This document shows, piece by piece, positions 42,206 through 51,026 of a stretch of DNA of 64,000 nt (positions within the stretch are counted from its first letter, which is position 1; each line of letters starts with the position of its first letter). Source of the DNA: Tateyamaria omphalii (GTDB lineage: Bacteria > Pseudomonadota > Alphaproteobacteria > Rhodobacterales > Rhodobacteraceae); NCBI RefSeq assembly GCF_019802125.1, contig NZ_JAHVHT010000006.1, positions 124,001 through 188,000 on the forward strand, given 5' to 3'. Position numbers and translations under genes: made by a program. Under the pieces are notes generated by a model. The model was not told the origin of the DNA. It worked only from the letters and a program-made list of their open reading frames with translations, and ran no database searches.

Positions 42206-43717
42206 ATGGCCGACCTCGACGACAACATCGCGAAACTCGCGCCGCATCTGGCCGCCATCGGCGAAGCCGACATTCTGAACCACATCAACGGTCAGGCCGT
42301 GCCTGCAGCATCCGATGCATGGTTCGACACGACATCACCTGTCGATGACAGCCACATCGCACGTGTGGCCCGTAGCGATGCACGCGATGTCGCCGCGGCG
42401 GCCAAAGCGGCCAAGGCCGCTTTCCCAGCGTGGCGCGACATGCCAGCGGCAGAGCGCAAGCGCATCCTGCACGCCATTGCCGACGGGATCGAAGCGCGGG
42501 CAGAGGAAATCGCGCTCTGCGAATGCTGGGACACGGGCCAGGCCCTGCGTTTCATGTCCAAGGCGGCATTGCGGGGTGCTGCCAACTTCCGCTTCTTCGC
42601 CGACCGCGCGCCCTCGGCACGCGACGGTCAGGCCCTGCCCTCGCCCACATTGATGAACATCACGACCCGCGTGCCCATAGGCCCCGTGGGGGTGATCACC
42701 CCGTGGAACACGCCCTTCATGCTGTCCACATGGAAGATCGCCCCGGCCCTCGCCGCCGGCTGCACCGTGGTACACAAACCCGCCGAACTCAGCCCCTGGA
42801 CGGCCCGCATCCTGATCGACATCGCGGAAGAGGCGGGCCTGCCCCACGGCGTATGGAACATCGTCAACGGCATGGGCGAAGAGGCGGGCAAGGCGTTGAC
42901 TGAACACCCGGACATCAAGGCCATCGCCTTTGTCGGGGAGTCGAAAACCGGATCTGCCATCATGGCGCAAGGCGCCCCGACGTTGAAACGGGTCCACTTC
43001 GAACTGGGTGGCAAAAACCCGGTCGTGGTCTTCGACGACGCAGACCTCGATGCCGCCCTCGATGCGGCAATCTTCATGATCTACTCGCTCAACGGCGAGC
43101 GCTGCACGTCATCTTCGCGCCTGCTGATCCAGGACACGATCGCTGATGAGTTCGAGACGAAACTGGCGGCTCGCGCCAAAGCGATCAAAGTCGGTCACCC
43201 GCTGGACCCGGCCACCGAAGTCGGCCCGTTGATCAGCGAAGGGCACCGGCGAAAGGTCATGGCCAGCTTTGATACTGCCGCAACCGAAGGTGCCACCATC
43301 GCAGCAGGCGGCACACGTGTGGGCGACACAGGCCAGTTCGTCGCGCCCACCTTGTTCACGAACGCGACCAACAACATGAAAATCGCGCAAGAAGAGATTT
43401 TCGGACCCGTCCTCACCTCCATAAGGTTCAGGACAGAAGAGCAAGCACTCCAGATCGCCAACGACACCGCGTATGGCCTCACCGGCTATGTCTGGACCGC
43501 GGATGTGACCCGCGCCATGCGCTTCACGGACGGGCTCGAGGCGGGTATGATCTGGGTCAACTCCGCCAATGTAAGGCACCTCCCCACACCTTTCGGCGGC
43601 ATGAAAGCCAGCGGCATCGGCCGTGATGGCGGCGACTGGTCCTTCGAGTTCTACATGGAACAAAAGCACATCGGCATCGCAACGGATGATCCGAAAATCC
43701 CCCGGCTCGGCACGTGA
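42206..43717 (+). CDS. hpaE: 5-carboxymethyl-2-hydroxymuconate semialdehyde dehydrogenase
   Basis: A 503-residue aldehyde dehydrogenase. General base E266 lies in FELGGKNP and catalytic C300 in NGERCTSSSR; the INGERC form is characteristic of HpaE. The C terminus also resembles HpaE (SFEFYMEQKH, then DPKIPRLG). It would oxidise the ring-fission semialdehyde of homoprotocatechuate, using NAD. The ATG at 42206 is preferred over a GTG at 42200. Because the locus has no other aldehyde dehydrogenase, it may also take arylacetaldehydes (inference). Confidence 0.9.
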   Translation: MADLDDNIAKLAPHLAAIGEADILNHINGQAVPAASDAWFDTTSPVDDSHIARVARSDARDVAAAAKAAKAAFPAWRDMPAAERKRILHAIADGIEARAEEIALCECWDTGQALRFMSKAALRGAANFRFFADRAPSARDGQALPSPTLMNITTRVPIGPVGVITPWNTPFMLSTWKIAPALAAGCTVVHKPAELSPWTARILIDIAEEAGLPHGVWNIVNGMGEEAGKALTEHPDIKAIAFVGESKTGSAIMAQGAPTLKRVHFELGGKNPVVVFDDADLDAALDAAIFMIYSLNGERCTSSSRLLIQDTIADEFETKLAARAKAIKVGHPLDPATEVGPLISEGHRRKVMASFDTAATEGATIAAGGTRVGDTGQFVAPTLFTNATNNMKIAQEEIFGPVLTSIRFRTEEQALQIANDTAYGLTGYVWTADVTRAMRFTDGLEAGMIWVNSANVRHLPTPFGGMKASGIGRDGGDWSFEFYMEQKHIGIATDDPKIPRLGT

Positions 43718-43844
43718 TCCTGCGTGTCCTAGTAAGACGCGGGCGGGACTCCGATGAATCGCACTTGGTCGGAGAAACTGCGGCAATGCCCATCGTCAAC
43801 AAGGCGAGCCACGTGCAGCAAAGCCGCTCTGTCTAGGAAAAGCC

Positions 43845-44825
43845 ATGCCGATCCCCCCACCTGAACTCTACCCGCCCTTCAACATCGTCCGCCTCAGCCA
43901 TGTGGAATACAGGGTGACTGACCTTGCCGCCTCGCGCGCCTTCTACGTTGACACGCTGGGGCTACAGATCACCCACGAAGATGACGAAACCATCTACCTC
44001 CGCGCGATGGAGGAACGGGGCCACCACTGCATCACCCTGACGCGTGCCGATGGCGCCAATGTCGCGCGGCTCGGCTTCAAGCTCTACGACGACCCGGACC
44101 TCGAAAAGGCCGCAAAGTGGTTCGCGGATCAAGGGCGCCCCGTCACCTGGGTCGAGCGCCCGTTCATGGGTCGCGTCATGCAAACCACCGACCCATGGGG
44201 CGTGCCGATCGAATTTCACGTTCGGATGGACCGCCTGCCCACAATCGCGCAGAAGTACGCTCTCTACAGGGGTGTCAAACCCCTGCGCATCGACCACTTC
44301 AACCTGTTCTCATCGGACGTGGACGGGGCCGTGGCCTTCTATACCCGGATGGGCTTCCGCACGACCGAATACACCGAGGACGCAGAGACCGGCAAAACCT
44401 GGGCCGCCTGGATGCACCGCAAGGGTGGTGTGCATGATGTCGCCTTCACCAACGGCACCGGCCCGCGCCTGCACCACACGGCCTTCTGGGTGCCCACGCC
44501 GCTGAACATCATCGACCTGCTCGACCTGATGAGCACCACGGGCTACCGCGAGAACATCGAACGAGGGCCGGGGCGGCACGGCATCTCGAACGCCTTCTTC
44601 CTCTACATCCGCGACCCAGACGGCCACCGGATCGAGATCTACTGTTCCGACTACCAGACCGTCGATCCCGACCACGAACCCATCAAATGGGACCTGAAAG
44701 ATCCCCAGCGTCAAACGCTCTGGGGCGCACCCGCACCGCGCAGCTGGTTCGAAGAGGGCAGCCTGTTCGACGGTGTTGCCACGACCGAGCCCCTTCTCAA
44801 AGCACAGCCCATCGTGGCACCCTGA
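43845..44825 (+). CDS. hpaD: 3,4-dihydroxyphenylacetate 2,3-dioxygenase
   Basis: A 326-residue extradiol dioxygenase of the vicinal-oxygen-chelate type, which opens the ring of homoprotocatechuate. The three metal ligands are visible: H151 in DHFN, H211 in LHHTAFW and E264 in HRIEIY. AAWMHRK and ERGPGRHGISNAF are conserved in this subfamily. AGGA precedes the ATG by about 6 nt. It follows hpaE by 127 nt; that gap has no clear hairpin. Confidence 0.95.
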   Translation: MPIPPPELYPPFNIVRLSHVEYRVTDLAASRAFYVDTLGLQITHEDDETIYLRAMEERGHHCITLTRADGANVARLGFKLYDDPDLEKAAKWFADQGRPVTWVERPFMGRVMQTTDPWGVPIEFHVRMDRLPTIAQKYALYRGVKPLRIDHFNLFSSDVDGAVAFYTRMGFRTTEYTEDAETGKTWAAWMHRKGGVHDVAFTNGTGPRLHHTAFWVPTPLNIIDLLDLMSTTGYRENIERGPGRHGISNAFFLYIRDPDGHRIEIYCSDYQTVDPDHEPIKWDLKDPQRQTLWGAPAPRSWFEEGSLFDGVATTEPLLKAQPIVAP

Positions 44826-44829
44826 CGCT

Positions 44830-44879
44830 GGCGGAGGACACCTCCGCCTTACCCGTAGGGTGCGCAGTCTCTGCGCACC
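44830..44879 (+). repeat. Two REP-like palindromes between hpaD and the decarboxylase gene
   Basis: GGCGGAGG-ACA-CCTCCGCC (44830-44848, then TTACCC) and GGTGCGCAG-TCT-CTGCGCACC (44859-44879) are perfect 8- and 9-bp stems in a 73-nt intergenic space. They look like intergenic palindromic repeats that may shape the mRNA; no second copy of either was noticed in the window. Confidence 0.5.
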
Positions 44880-44898
44880 GCCACCCAAAGGACAGATC

Positions 44899-46296
44899 AT
44901 GAGCTGGGACGACTTCGCCAAACACGCAAAGGACGCCGCTGACTGGGGGGCCGCCTATCACAAGACCATCCGCGACCGCCCTGTCCGCGCGCAGACCAAA
45001 CCGGGTGACATCGCGGCCCAATTGGCTGCCAGCCCGCCCGAAGACGGCACCGACCTTGCCGCCATCATGGCCGATTTCGAACGCATCGTGATGCCCGGCA
45101 TCACCCACTGGCAGCACCCGCGCTTCTTTGCCTATTTCAATTCCAATGCCGCACCTGCTTCGGTGCTGGCCGAATTCCTTGTCTCGATCATCGCGCCGCA
45201 ATGTATGCTCTGGCAAACATCACCGTCGGCGACCGAGATGGAAACCCGCATGATGGACTGGCTGCGTCAGGGCCTTGGCCTGCCCGACGGCTATCAGGGC
45301 GTGATCCAGGACAGCGCGTCATCTGCCACTCTCGCCGCCGTCCTCACGATGCGTGAACGGGCGCTCGCATTTCGGGGCAATATCGAGGGGCTGCATGGCC
45401 AACCTCAACTCCGCATCTATTGCTCGGACCAGGTGCACAGCTCCATTGACCGGGCCATCTGGGTCTCCGGCATCGGCCAGGACAACCTGGTCAAGATCCG
45501 CACGACAGGCGATCTGCGCCACATGGACCCGCTCGACCTCGAGGCCGCCATTGCCGAGGACAAGATGGCGGGCCGCATCCCGGCAGGTGTGATCGCGGCG
45601 ACGGGCGCCACTGGCATGGGAGCCTCTGACGACCTGGAATCCGTCGCTGCCGTTGCCGAAGAACACGGGCTTTACACCCATCTCGACGCGGCATGGGCGG
45701 GCACCGCCATGATCTGCCCCGAATTCCGCACGCTCTGGACCGGGGCCGACCGCTTCGACAGCATCGTCTTCAACCCGCACAAATGGCTGGGCGCGCAGTT
45801 CGATTGTGCCGCACACTTCCTGCGCGACCCGGATCAGTTGCGCCAGACCCTCGCGATCCGGCCCGAATACCTGAAAACGCACGGGGCCGAGGACATCATC
45901 GACTATTCCGAATGGTCCATCCCGTTGGGCCGCCGCTTCCGGGCGCTGAAGCTCTGGTTCCTGATGCGCCACTACGGGATGGAAGGATTGCGCAGCCGCA
46001 TCCGCAATCATGTGACGTGGAGCCAGGCCCTGTGTGAACGCCTGCGGGCCGAAGACGACTTCGAGATCGTGACAGAGCCGATCCTCTCGCTCTGGACGTT
46101 CAAGATGAGTGGCGCCAGCGATGATCAAACGCAGGCTCTGGTCGACGCCATCAATGACGACGGACGCATCTACCTGACCCAAACCATCGTTGACGGAGAA
46201 AAGGTGATCCGTTTCCAGGCCGGACAATTCGACTGCGAAGAACGCGACTTCGACACCGCATTCGACACCATCACCGAGATTGCGAGGGCCCTGTGA
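44899..46296 (+). CDS. Aromatic L-amino acid decarboxylase (group II, PLP)
   Basis: A 465-residue group II PLP decarboxylase of the DOPA/tyrosine/tryptophan type. The PLP Lys is K295 in FNPHKWLG, YTHLDAAWAG near 258 gives the cofactor-binding Asp, and TSPSATEMETRMMDWL near 113 is the family's active-site loop. The ATG at 44899 has AAAGGA upstream. It lies between ring-cleavage genes, its stop overlapping hpaG, so its product should feed or belong to homoprotocatechuate catabolism: L-DOPA or tyrosine to dopamine or tyramine would fit (inference). Confidence 0.9.
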   Translation: MSWDDFAKHAKDAADWGAAYHKTIRDRPVRAQTKPGDIAAQLAASPPEDGTDLAAIMADFERIVMPGITHWQHPRFFAYFNSNAAPASVLAEFLVSIIAPQCMLWQTSPSATEMETRMMDWLRQGLGLPDGYQGVIQDSASSATLAAVLTMRERALAFRGNIEGLHGQPQLRIYCSDQVHSSIDRAIWVSGIGQDNLVKIRTTGDLRHMDPLDLEAAIAEDKMAGRIPAGVIAATGATGMGASDDLESVAAVAEEHGLYTHLDAAWAGTAMICPEFRTLWTGADRFDSIVFNPHKWLGAQFDCAAHFLRDPDQLRQTLAIRPEYLKTHGAEDIIDYSEWSIPLGRRFRALKLWFLMRHYGMEGLRSRIRNHVTWSQALCERLRAEDDFEIVTEPILSLWTFKMSGASDDQTQALVDAINDDGRIYLTQTIVDGEKVIRFQAGQFDCEERDFDTAFDTITEIARAL

Positions 46297-47144
46297 AGTT
46301 CGCGACCTACACGACCGACGGTGCCACCTACTATGGCACCGTGACGGATGAGGGCATGGTCCCCCTCTCCCCAAACTTCCCACACTGGCCAACACTGCGT
46401 GACGTGATCGCCGCCGACGGGCTGCATGATCTGGCTAAGACGGCGCAGGGACGCACCGCGACACATACCGGCATCACGTACCAGATCCCCATCCCGAACC
46501 CGGAAAAGATCATTTGCGTCGGCGTCAACTTCCCCGACCGCAATGCCGAGTACAAGGACGGGCAAGAGGCACCGCCCAACATGTCCCTCTTCCCCCGCTT
46601 CCCGCGCAGCTTCACTGGCCACGACCAGTCCGTGATCCGCCCCCCGGAAAGCGAGAAACTGGACTACGAAGGCGAGATCGCCATCGTCATCGGCAAGGGC
46701 GGCCGACGCATCGCCGATGCCGACGCCTATGACCACATTGCCGCCCTCACCCTCTGCAACGAAGGCACGATCCGCGACTGGGTCCGCCACGCCAAGTTCA
46801 ACGTGACCCAAGGCAAGAACTGGGACGCCTCGGGTGCCATGGGCCCCTGGCTCGTCCCCTTCACCCATGCCGCCCAACTCGACGATATCCGCCTTACTAC
46901 GCAGGTGAACGGCGAGCTGCGACAGGACGACCGAACCAGCCGCATGCTGTTCCCGATACGTCGCCAGATCGCCTATATCTCGACCTTCACTACGCTTGTG
47001 CCCGGCGACATCATCGTGACCGGAACGCCCACCGGCGCGGGTGCCCGGTTCGATCCGCCGAAATTCCTGAAGCCCGGCGATGTGGTCGAAGTCGCCGCCG
47101 AAGGTATCGGCACCCTTCGCAGCGAGGTCGCGGATGAAACCTGA
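46293..47144 (+). CDS. hpaG: HpaG-like FAH family isomerase/decarboxylase
   Basis: A 283-residue fumarylacetoacetate hydrolase-fold protein. The metal-binding Glu pair and following Asp fall in YEGEIAIVIGKG and the NEGTIRDW region, and VTGTPTGAG is conserved. In the hpa pathway this step decarboxylates/isomerises the tricarboxylic intermediate. The start is a GTG overlapping the decarboxylase stop (GTGA). It overlaps hpaH by 11 nt. A generic FAH hydrolase is the alternative. Confidence 0.82.
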   Translation: MKFATYTTDGATYYGTVTDEGMVPLSPNFPHWPTLRDVIAADGLHDLAKTAQGRTATHTGITYQIPIPNPEKIICVGVNFPDRNAEYKDGQEAPPNMSLFPRFPRSFTGHDQSVIRPPESEKLDYEGEIAIVIGKGGRRIADADAYDHIAALTLCNEGTIRDWVRHAKFNVTQGKNWDASGAMGPWLVPFTHAAQLDDIRLTTQVNGELRQDDRTSRMLFPIRRQIAYISTFTTLVPGDIIVTGTPTGAGARFDPPKFLKPGDVVEVAAEGIGTLRSEVADET

Positions 47145-47928
47145 AGACCACAAGGCCGCGGCACAGGCACTCATCAAAGCAGAACAAACCGGCGAACAGA
47201 TCGGCCTTCTGTCCGTCGCGCACTCGGACATCACGATGGACGACGCCTATGCCATTCAGGACCAGTTCGTCGCAGCCAAGGTCGCGGCAGGCGACCCGGT
47301 CATCGGCTGGAAAATCGGCCTCACCAGCCGCGCGATGCAGATGGCGCTGAACATCGACATCCCTGACAGCGGCGTGCTGACCCGCTCGATGCAGTTCGAC
47401 ACTGGCGCCACCATCCCCGCTGGCCGCTTCATCCAACCACGGATCGAGGCAGAGATCGCCTTTGTCATGAAATCGGACATTGGTGGCGAAGGCATCACCC
47501 GTAATGAGGTACTGGCGGCCACTGAGTACGTCGCCCCGGCGCTCGAAATCCTCGACACCCGCATCCTGCGCGCCGACCCCGACACGGGTCAGCCGCGCAA
47601 GGTCTTCGACACGATCGCGGACAACGCCGCCAACGCAGGCATCGTCATGGGCGCGGAACGGCACCCGCCAGACAACCTACGCTGGGTCGGCGCCATTGTC
47701 AGCCGGAACGGAACGGTCGAGGAAACAGGGTTGGGCGCGGGTGTCCTGAACGATCCGGTGGAAAGCGTCGTCTGGCTCGCTCGGCGCATGGCGCTCTACG
47801 GCAATACGATCAAGGCGGGCCAGGTGATCCTGTCAGGCAGCTTCATCCGCCCCATCGAATGCCCGGCAGGCACCGACATCCACGCGGATTTCGGCGATTT
47901 CGGTCAGGTCGATCTGCGTTTCAGCTGA
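47134..47928 (+). CDS. hpaH: 2-oxo-hept-4-ene-1,7-dioate hydratase
   Basis: A 264-residue hydratase of the HpaH/MhpD family. IGWKIGLTSRAMQ near residue 62, QPRIEAEIAFVM (metal-binding Glu) near 105 and GVVLN-like GAGVLNDPVESVVWLA near 205 are conserved. The ATG at 47134 lies inside the end of hpaG. It is the last gene of the operon; its end overlaps the convergent glucokinase gene by eight bases. No hpaI aldolase or hpaF isomerase follows. Confidence 0.92.
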   Translation: MKPEDHKAAAQALIKAEQTGEQIGLLSVAHSDITMDDAYAIQDQFVAAKVAAGDPVIGWKIGLTSRAMQMALNIDIPDSGVLTRSMQFDTGATIPAGRFIQPRIEAEIAFVMKSDIGGEGITRNEVLAATEYVAPALEILDTRILRADPDTGQPRKVFDTIADNAANAGIVMGAERHPPDNLRWVGAIVSRNGTVEETGLGAGVLNDPVESVVWLARRMALYGNTIKAGQVILSGSFIRPIECPAGTDIHADFGDFGQVDLRFS

Positions 47929-48856
47929 CCCGCGCCAAGAGCCGCGCCGCACAACCGCCCAAAGCGACGGTATCGGACACGAACAGGAACGCAGGGATGC
48001 GGGCGAACTGCCCGTCAAAGCTGTCATCAGCGCGCAACGGTGCCAGCACGCGCTCGCGCCGTTCCGGCTCCATCAGGAACTTCGCGAGCGAGCCGTTGAA
48101 ATAGAAGCCAGCGCGCGGGAAATAGGAATAGGCGAGCTCGCGCACCATCAGCGAAAACGCCTCGGTACACGCATCCAGCGCCTCGAGCGCGCGGGGATCA
48201 TCGGACTTCGCCAACTCCTCTGCACTGTCGACATCGACACCGATGACATGGGCAAGGCGCAGAAGGCCCACACCCGAAAACAGGTTCTCGACACTATCAA
48301 AACGGGACGTGTCCGGCATGTGCTCCCGCAGGATCGACATCACGCTCGACGGCAGGCTCGCGTGCCCCTGTTCCGATGTGAAGACCGTCCCACTTTCCAT
48401 ATTCACGGCAGACACGTTGAACCCGGTGCCAAGCCCCACGACCAGCGCCTGACCCGACCCGCCAAGTGCGGCTCCATCATGCAAAGGCTCGACCGCATCT
48501 TGCGCCACAGTCGGCACGGCTTGCCCCAACGCCTCAAGGTCGTTCATCAGAACCACCTCGTCTGCGCCAAAGGCGGCGGCCAGCGCAGCTGCGTCAAAGT
48601 CCCAGTTCCGGTTGGTGAGCTTCGCCTTGTCACCGGCCACAGGTCCCGCCACCGCAATCACCACATGCGACGGCACAGAACGTCCGTCCAGATAGTTGGT
48701 CGCAAGATCAAGAAAGCTGCCGAAATCCGCATTGGGGCACTTCACGACCGTGTCCGCGATGACCCCATCGCGATCCACGAACGCGAGCCGCGTGTTTGTC
48801 CCACCAACGTCGGCGACCAGGCCAATGGCCTGATCCAGCTTTCCTGCATCCTGCAT
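47921..48856 (-). CDS. glk: Glucokinase
   Basis: A 311-residue bacterial Glk that phosphorylates glucose with ATP. The phosphate-binding LVADVGGTNTRLAF is near residue 13, the sugar-binding LTNRNWDFD and MNDLEA segments follow, and LVVGLGTGFN is the adenosine-side loop. Its start overlaps the stop of the upstream ABC ATPase gene by one base (TAATG). Being part of the xylFHG-like operon, it suggests that the transporter brings in glucose as well as xylose. Confidence 0.93.
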   Translation of the reverse strand: MQDAGKLDQAIGLVADVGGTNTRLAFVDRDGVIADTVVKCPNADFGSFLDLATNYLDGRSVPSHVVIAVAGPVAGDKAKLTNRNWDFDAAALAAAFGADEVVLMNDLEALGQAVPTVAQDAVEPLHDGAALGGSGQALVVGLGTGFNVSAVNMESGTVFTSEQGHASLPSSVMSILREHMPDTSRFDSVENLFSGVGLLRLAHVIGVDVDSAEELAKSDDPRALEALDACTEAFSLMVRELAYSYFPRAGFYFNGSLAKFLMEPERRERVLAPLRADDSFDGQFARIPAFLFVSDTVALGGCAARLLARVS

Positions 48857-49602
48857 TACGATTCGCCCGGTTTCTTGCCCAAGATGATCATTCCGAGCAG
48901 GTCATCGTCCGTCACGTCAGCAACGTCAACAGTGCCTACTAGCTTTCCGTTCTTCATAACGGATACGCGGTCGCACAGCTCCATTACGTCGTGAATATCG
49001 TGGCTGATCAGGAAGATGCCGATGCCTTCGGCCTTCAGTTGCTGGATCAGTTCCGACACCATTTGCGTCTCGTGCGGGCCAAGGGCGGCCGTGGGTTCGT
49101 CCATGATCAGGATGCGCGCGTTGAAGTACACGGCACGCGCAATTGCGACCGACTGGCGCTGACCACCGGACAGAGCACTCACCGGATCCTTGAACTTTTT
49201 GAAGTTCGGATTGAGCCGCGCCATGATCTTGCGGGTCTCGGCCTCCATCGCGTCATCATCGACAAAGCCGGTTGGCCCCACCAACTCGCGCCCCAGAAAC
49301 AAGTTCGACGCGGCATCAAGGTTATCGGCCAGCGCAAGCGTCTGGTAGATCGTCTCGATGTTGTAGGTCCGCGCATCGCGGGGGTTGTTGATCGTTGCCT
49401 TTTCGCCGTTGATCAGGATTTCGCCCGTGTCCATGGCATAGGCGCCCGACAGGATTTTGATCAGCGTCGACTTGCCCGCACCGTTGTGGCCCAGCAGGCC
49501 CACAACTTCGCCCGGTTTCAGGTCGACCGACACGTGGTCCACCGCCTTGATCCCGCCAAAGCTGATCGAGATGTCCTTCATTTCGACAAGAGGTGTCGTC
49601 AT
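48856..49602 (-). CDS. xylG: Sugar ABC transporter ATPase (XylG-like, single domain)
   Basis: A 248-residue single-domain ATPase: Walker [10 protein letters not shown] near residue 37, signature ALSGGQRQ near 145, Walker B LIMDEP near 170 and LISHDIHDV. The E. coli XylG has two such domains; one is normal for the FrcA-like group. The ATG at 49602 has GAGGA 7-8 nt upstream. It follows the permease gene by 14 nt. Confidence 0.9.
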   Translation of the reverse strand: MTTPLVEMKDISISFGGIKAVDHVSVDLKPGEVVGLLGHNGAGKSTLIKILSGAYAMDTGEILINGEKATINNPRDARTYNIETIYQTLALADNLDAASNLFLGRELVGPTGFVDDDAMEAETRKIMARLNPNFKKFKDPVSALSGGQRQSVAIARAVYFNARILIMDEPTAALGPHETQMVSELIQQLKAEGIGIFLISHDIHDVMELCDRVSVMKNGKLVGTVDVADVTDDDLLGMIILGKKPGES

Positions 49603-49616
49603 ATCAAAGTCCTCCC

Positions 49617-50882
49617 TCAGACGCCGGCGCGGCGGCGATAAACGATGTCGATCCACACGGCGAGGACCAGAACGAAGCCCACGACGATGTTCTGCAAGGG
49701 CGCGTCCACCCCGACCGAGGCCATGCCCGATTGCAGCGACTGCATGATCAGCGCGCCAATGACGGCGCCATAGATCGTGCCCGCGCCACCCGACAGGGCT
49801 GTGCCCCCGATGACCGCAGCGGCGATCACGCGCAACTCGTCCAACGTACCAAGACCCACGTCCACCGCGTTCAAACGGGCAGAGGCGATGATCGACGCGA
49901 TGCCGGTCAGCGCGCCCATCAGGGCAAAGACCTTGACCGTCAGAAGCCGCGTGTCGATGCCGGACAGCGACGCTGCCTCTGGGTTGCCGCCGGTGGCATA
50001 GACGTAGCGGCCAAAGCGGGTGCGCGTCGCAATAATCGTCATCACGATCGTCACGGCCAGCAGGATCACCACCGGAATGGCGACGCCGTGGTTCCAGACC
50101 ATGCCATCGGTATACTCGATCCCGCGCGCTTCGGTCATGCGGCGCATGGCGCCCCGGGGTATCGGATAGCTGTTCATGATCCAGACAAAGGCCATGATCA
50201 GGCCTGCCGCCATTGCCATCAGGATGCCTTCAGCCCAGACCGGTTTGACGGTGAAACCATGGGTGGCCTTGCGGCGGCGGCTCATCAGCATGATGGCAAG
50301 GGCAACCACGGCGGCAACTGTGCCGAACACCCAGCTCAGCGTCTCGCCCAGTGTGCCCTCGGCACCGCCGCCGAGCAGGCGGAAGACGGGATCAAGCGGT
50401 GCCTGTGTCTGGCCCTTGGTCACCCACCACATGGCCCCGCGATAGATCAGGAAGCCACCGAGCGTGACGATAAAGGCGGGCACAGTGAGGTAGCCAATGA
50501 CCCAGCCTTGTGCGGCACCCAGCACTGCACCCATCAGGATGGCAGCGAAAACGGCGATGACCCAGATCATCGGATGACCGAGCCCGAGCACGGATGGCAG
50601 CCACTGCACCTGCAGCGCCGCAACAGTCATACCGATAAAGCCAAGCATCGAACCTACCGACAGGTCGATATTGCGTGTCACGATCACGAACACCATGCCC
50701 GTCGCCATCACGGCAACCGATGCGGTCTGTACGCTCACGTTGAAGAAGTTGCGGGGCGACAAAAAGCGCCAGTCGGTGAAAAAGCCGAACACGATCCAGA
50801 TGACGACAAGCGCCCCGATCATCCCCAAAAGCCGGGCATCGAGGCCCAGCTTGTCCATCATTGATTTGGCCTGGTCGTCCAT
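49617..50882 (-). CDS. xylH: Xylose-type ABC transporter permease
   Basis: A 421-residue XylH permease with 10-12 hydrophobic segments, including [19 protein letters not shown] near residue 65 and the C-terminal [19 protein letters not shown]. The longer central part (cytoplasmic [10 protein letters not shown] and a following loop to VWNHG) distinguishes XylH from RbsC. The ATG at 50882 was chosen; the frame is open upstream but reads through the xylF-xylH stem-loop. Confidence 0.93.
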   Translation of the reverse strand: MDDQAKSMMDKLGLDARLLGMIGALVVIWIVFGFFTDWRFLSPRNFFNVSVQTASVAVMATGMVFVIVTRNIDLSVGSMLGFIGMTVAALQVQWLPSVLGLGHPMIWVIAVFAAILMGAVLGAAQGWVIGYLTVPAFIVTLGGFLIYRGAMWWVTKGQTQAPLDPVFRLLGGGAEGTLGETLSWVFGTVAAVVALAIMLMSRRRKATHGFTVKPVWAEGILMAMAAGLIMAFVWIMNSYPIPRGAMRRMTEARGIEYTDGMVWNHGVAIPVVILLAVTIVMTIIATRTRFGRYVYATGGNPEAASLSGIDTRLLTVKVFALMGALTGIASIIASARLNAVDVGLGTLDELRVIAAAVIGGTALSGGAGTIYGAVIGALIMQSLQSGMASVGVDAPLQNIVVGFVLVLAVWIDIVYRRRAGV

Positions 50883-50983
50883 GTCCCCTGCCCTTTTACC
50901 CGGTTGCTGCGGCACAGCGGACCCGTTCGCGGGAAAGCCCGCGGTCAGAGTGTGCCGCAATGTCTGGTGAATGTCTTTTGGTT

Positions 50984-51011
50984 CGCCCCGGCACGCAGTT
51001 GCGCCGGGGCG
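50984..51011 (-). other. Intercistronic stem-loop, xylF-xylH
   Basis: CGCCCCGGC, 10-nt loop, GCCGGGGCG: a perfect 9-bp stem 16 nt after the xylF stop on the minus strand, with no T-run. It probably stabilises the xylF message. Confidence 0.6.
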
Positions 51012-51026
51012 AGGTATCATGTGGCC

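Noticed and set aside
48856-49602. Truncated XylG because it has a single ATPase domain
   Set aside because: The domain is complete and FrcA in this window is equally short, so single-domain ATPases are normal for this group.
50883-51020. N-terminal extension of xylH
   Set aside because: It would translate through the xylF-xylH stem-loop and adds no membrane-protein character.
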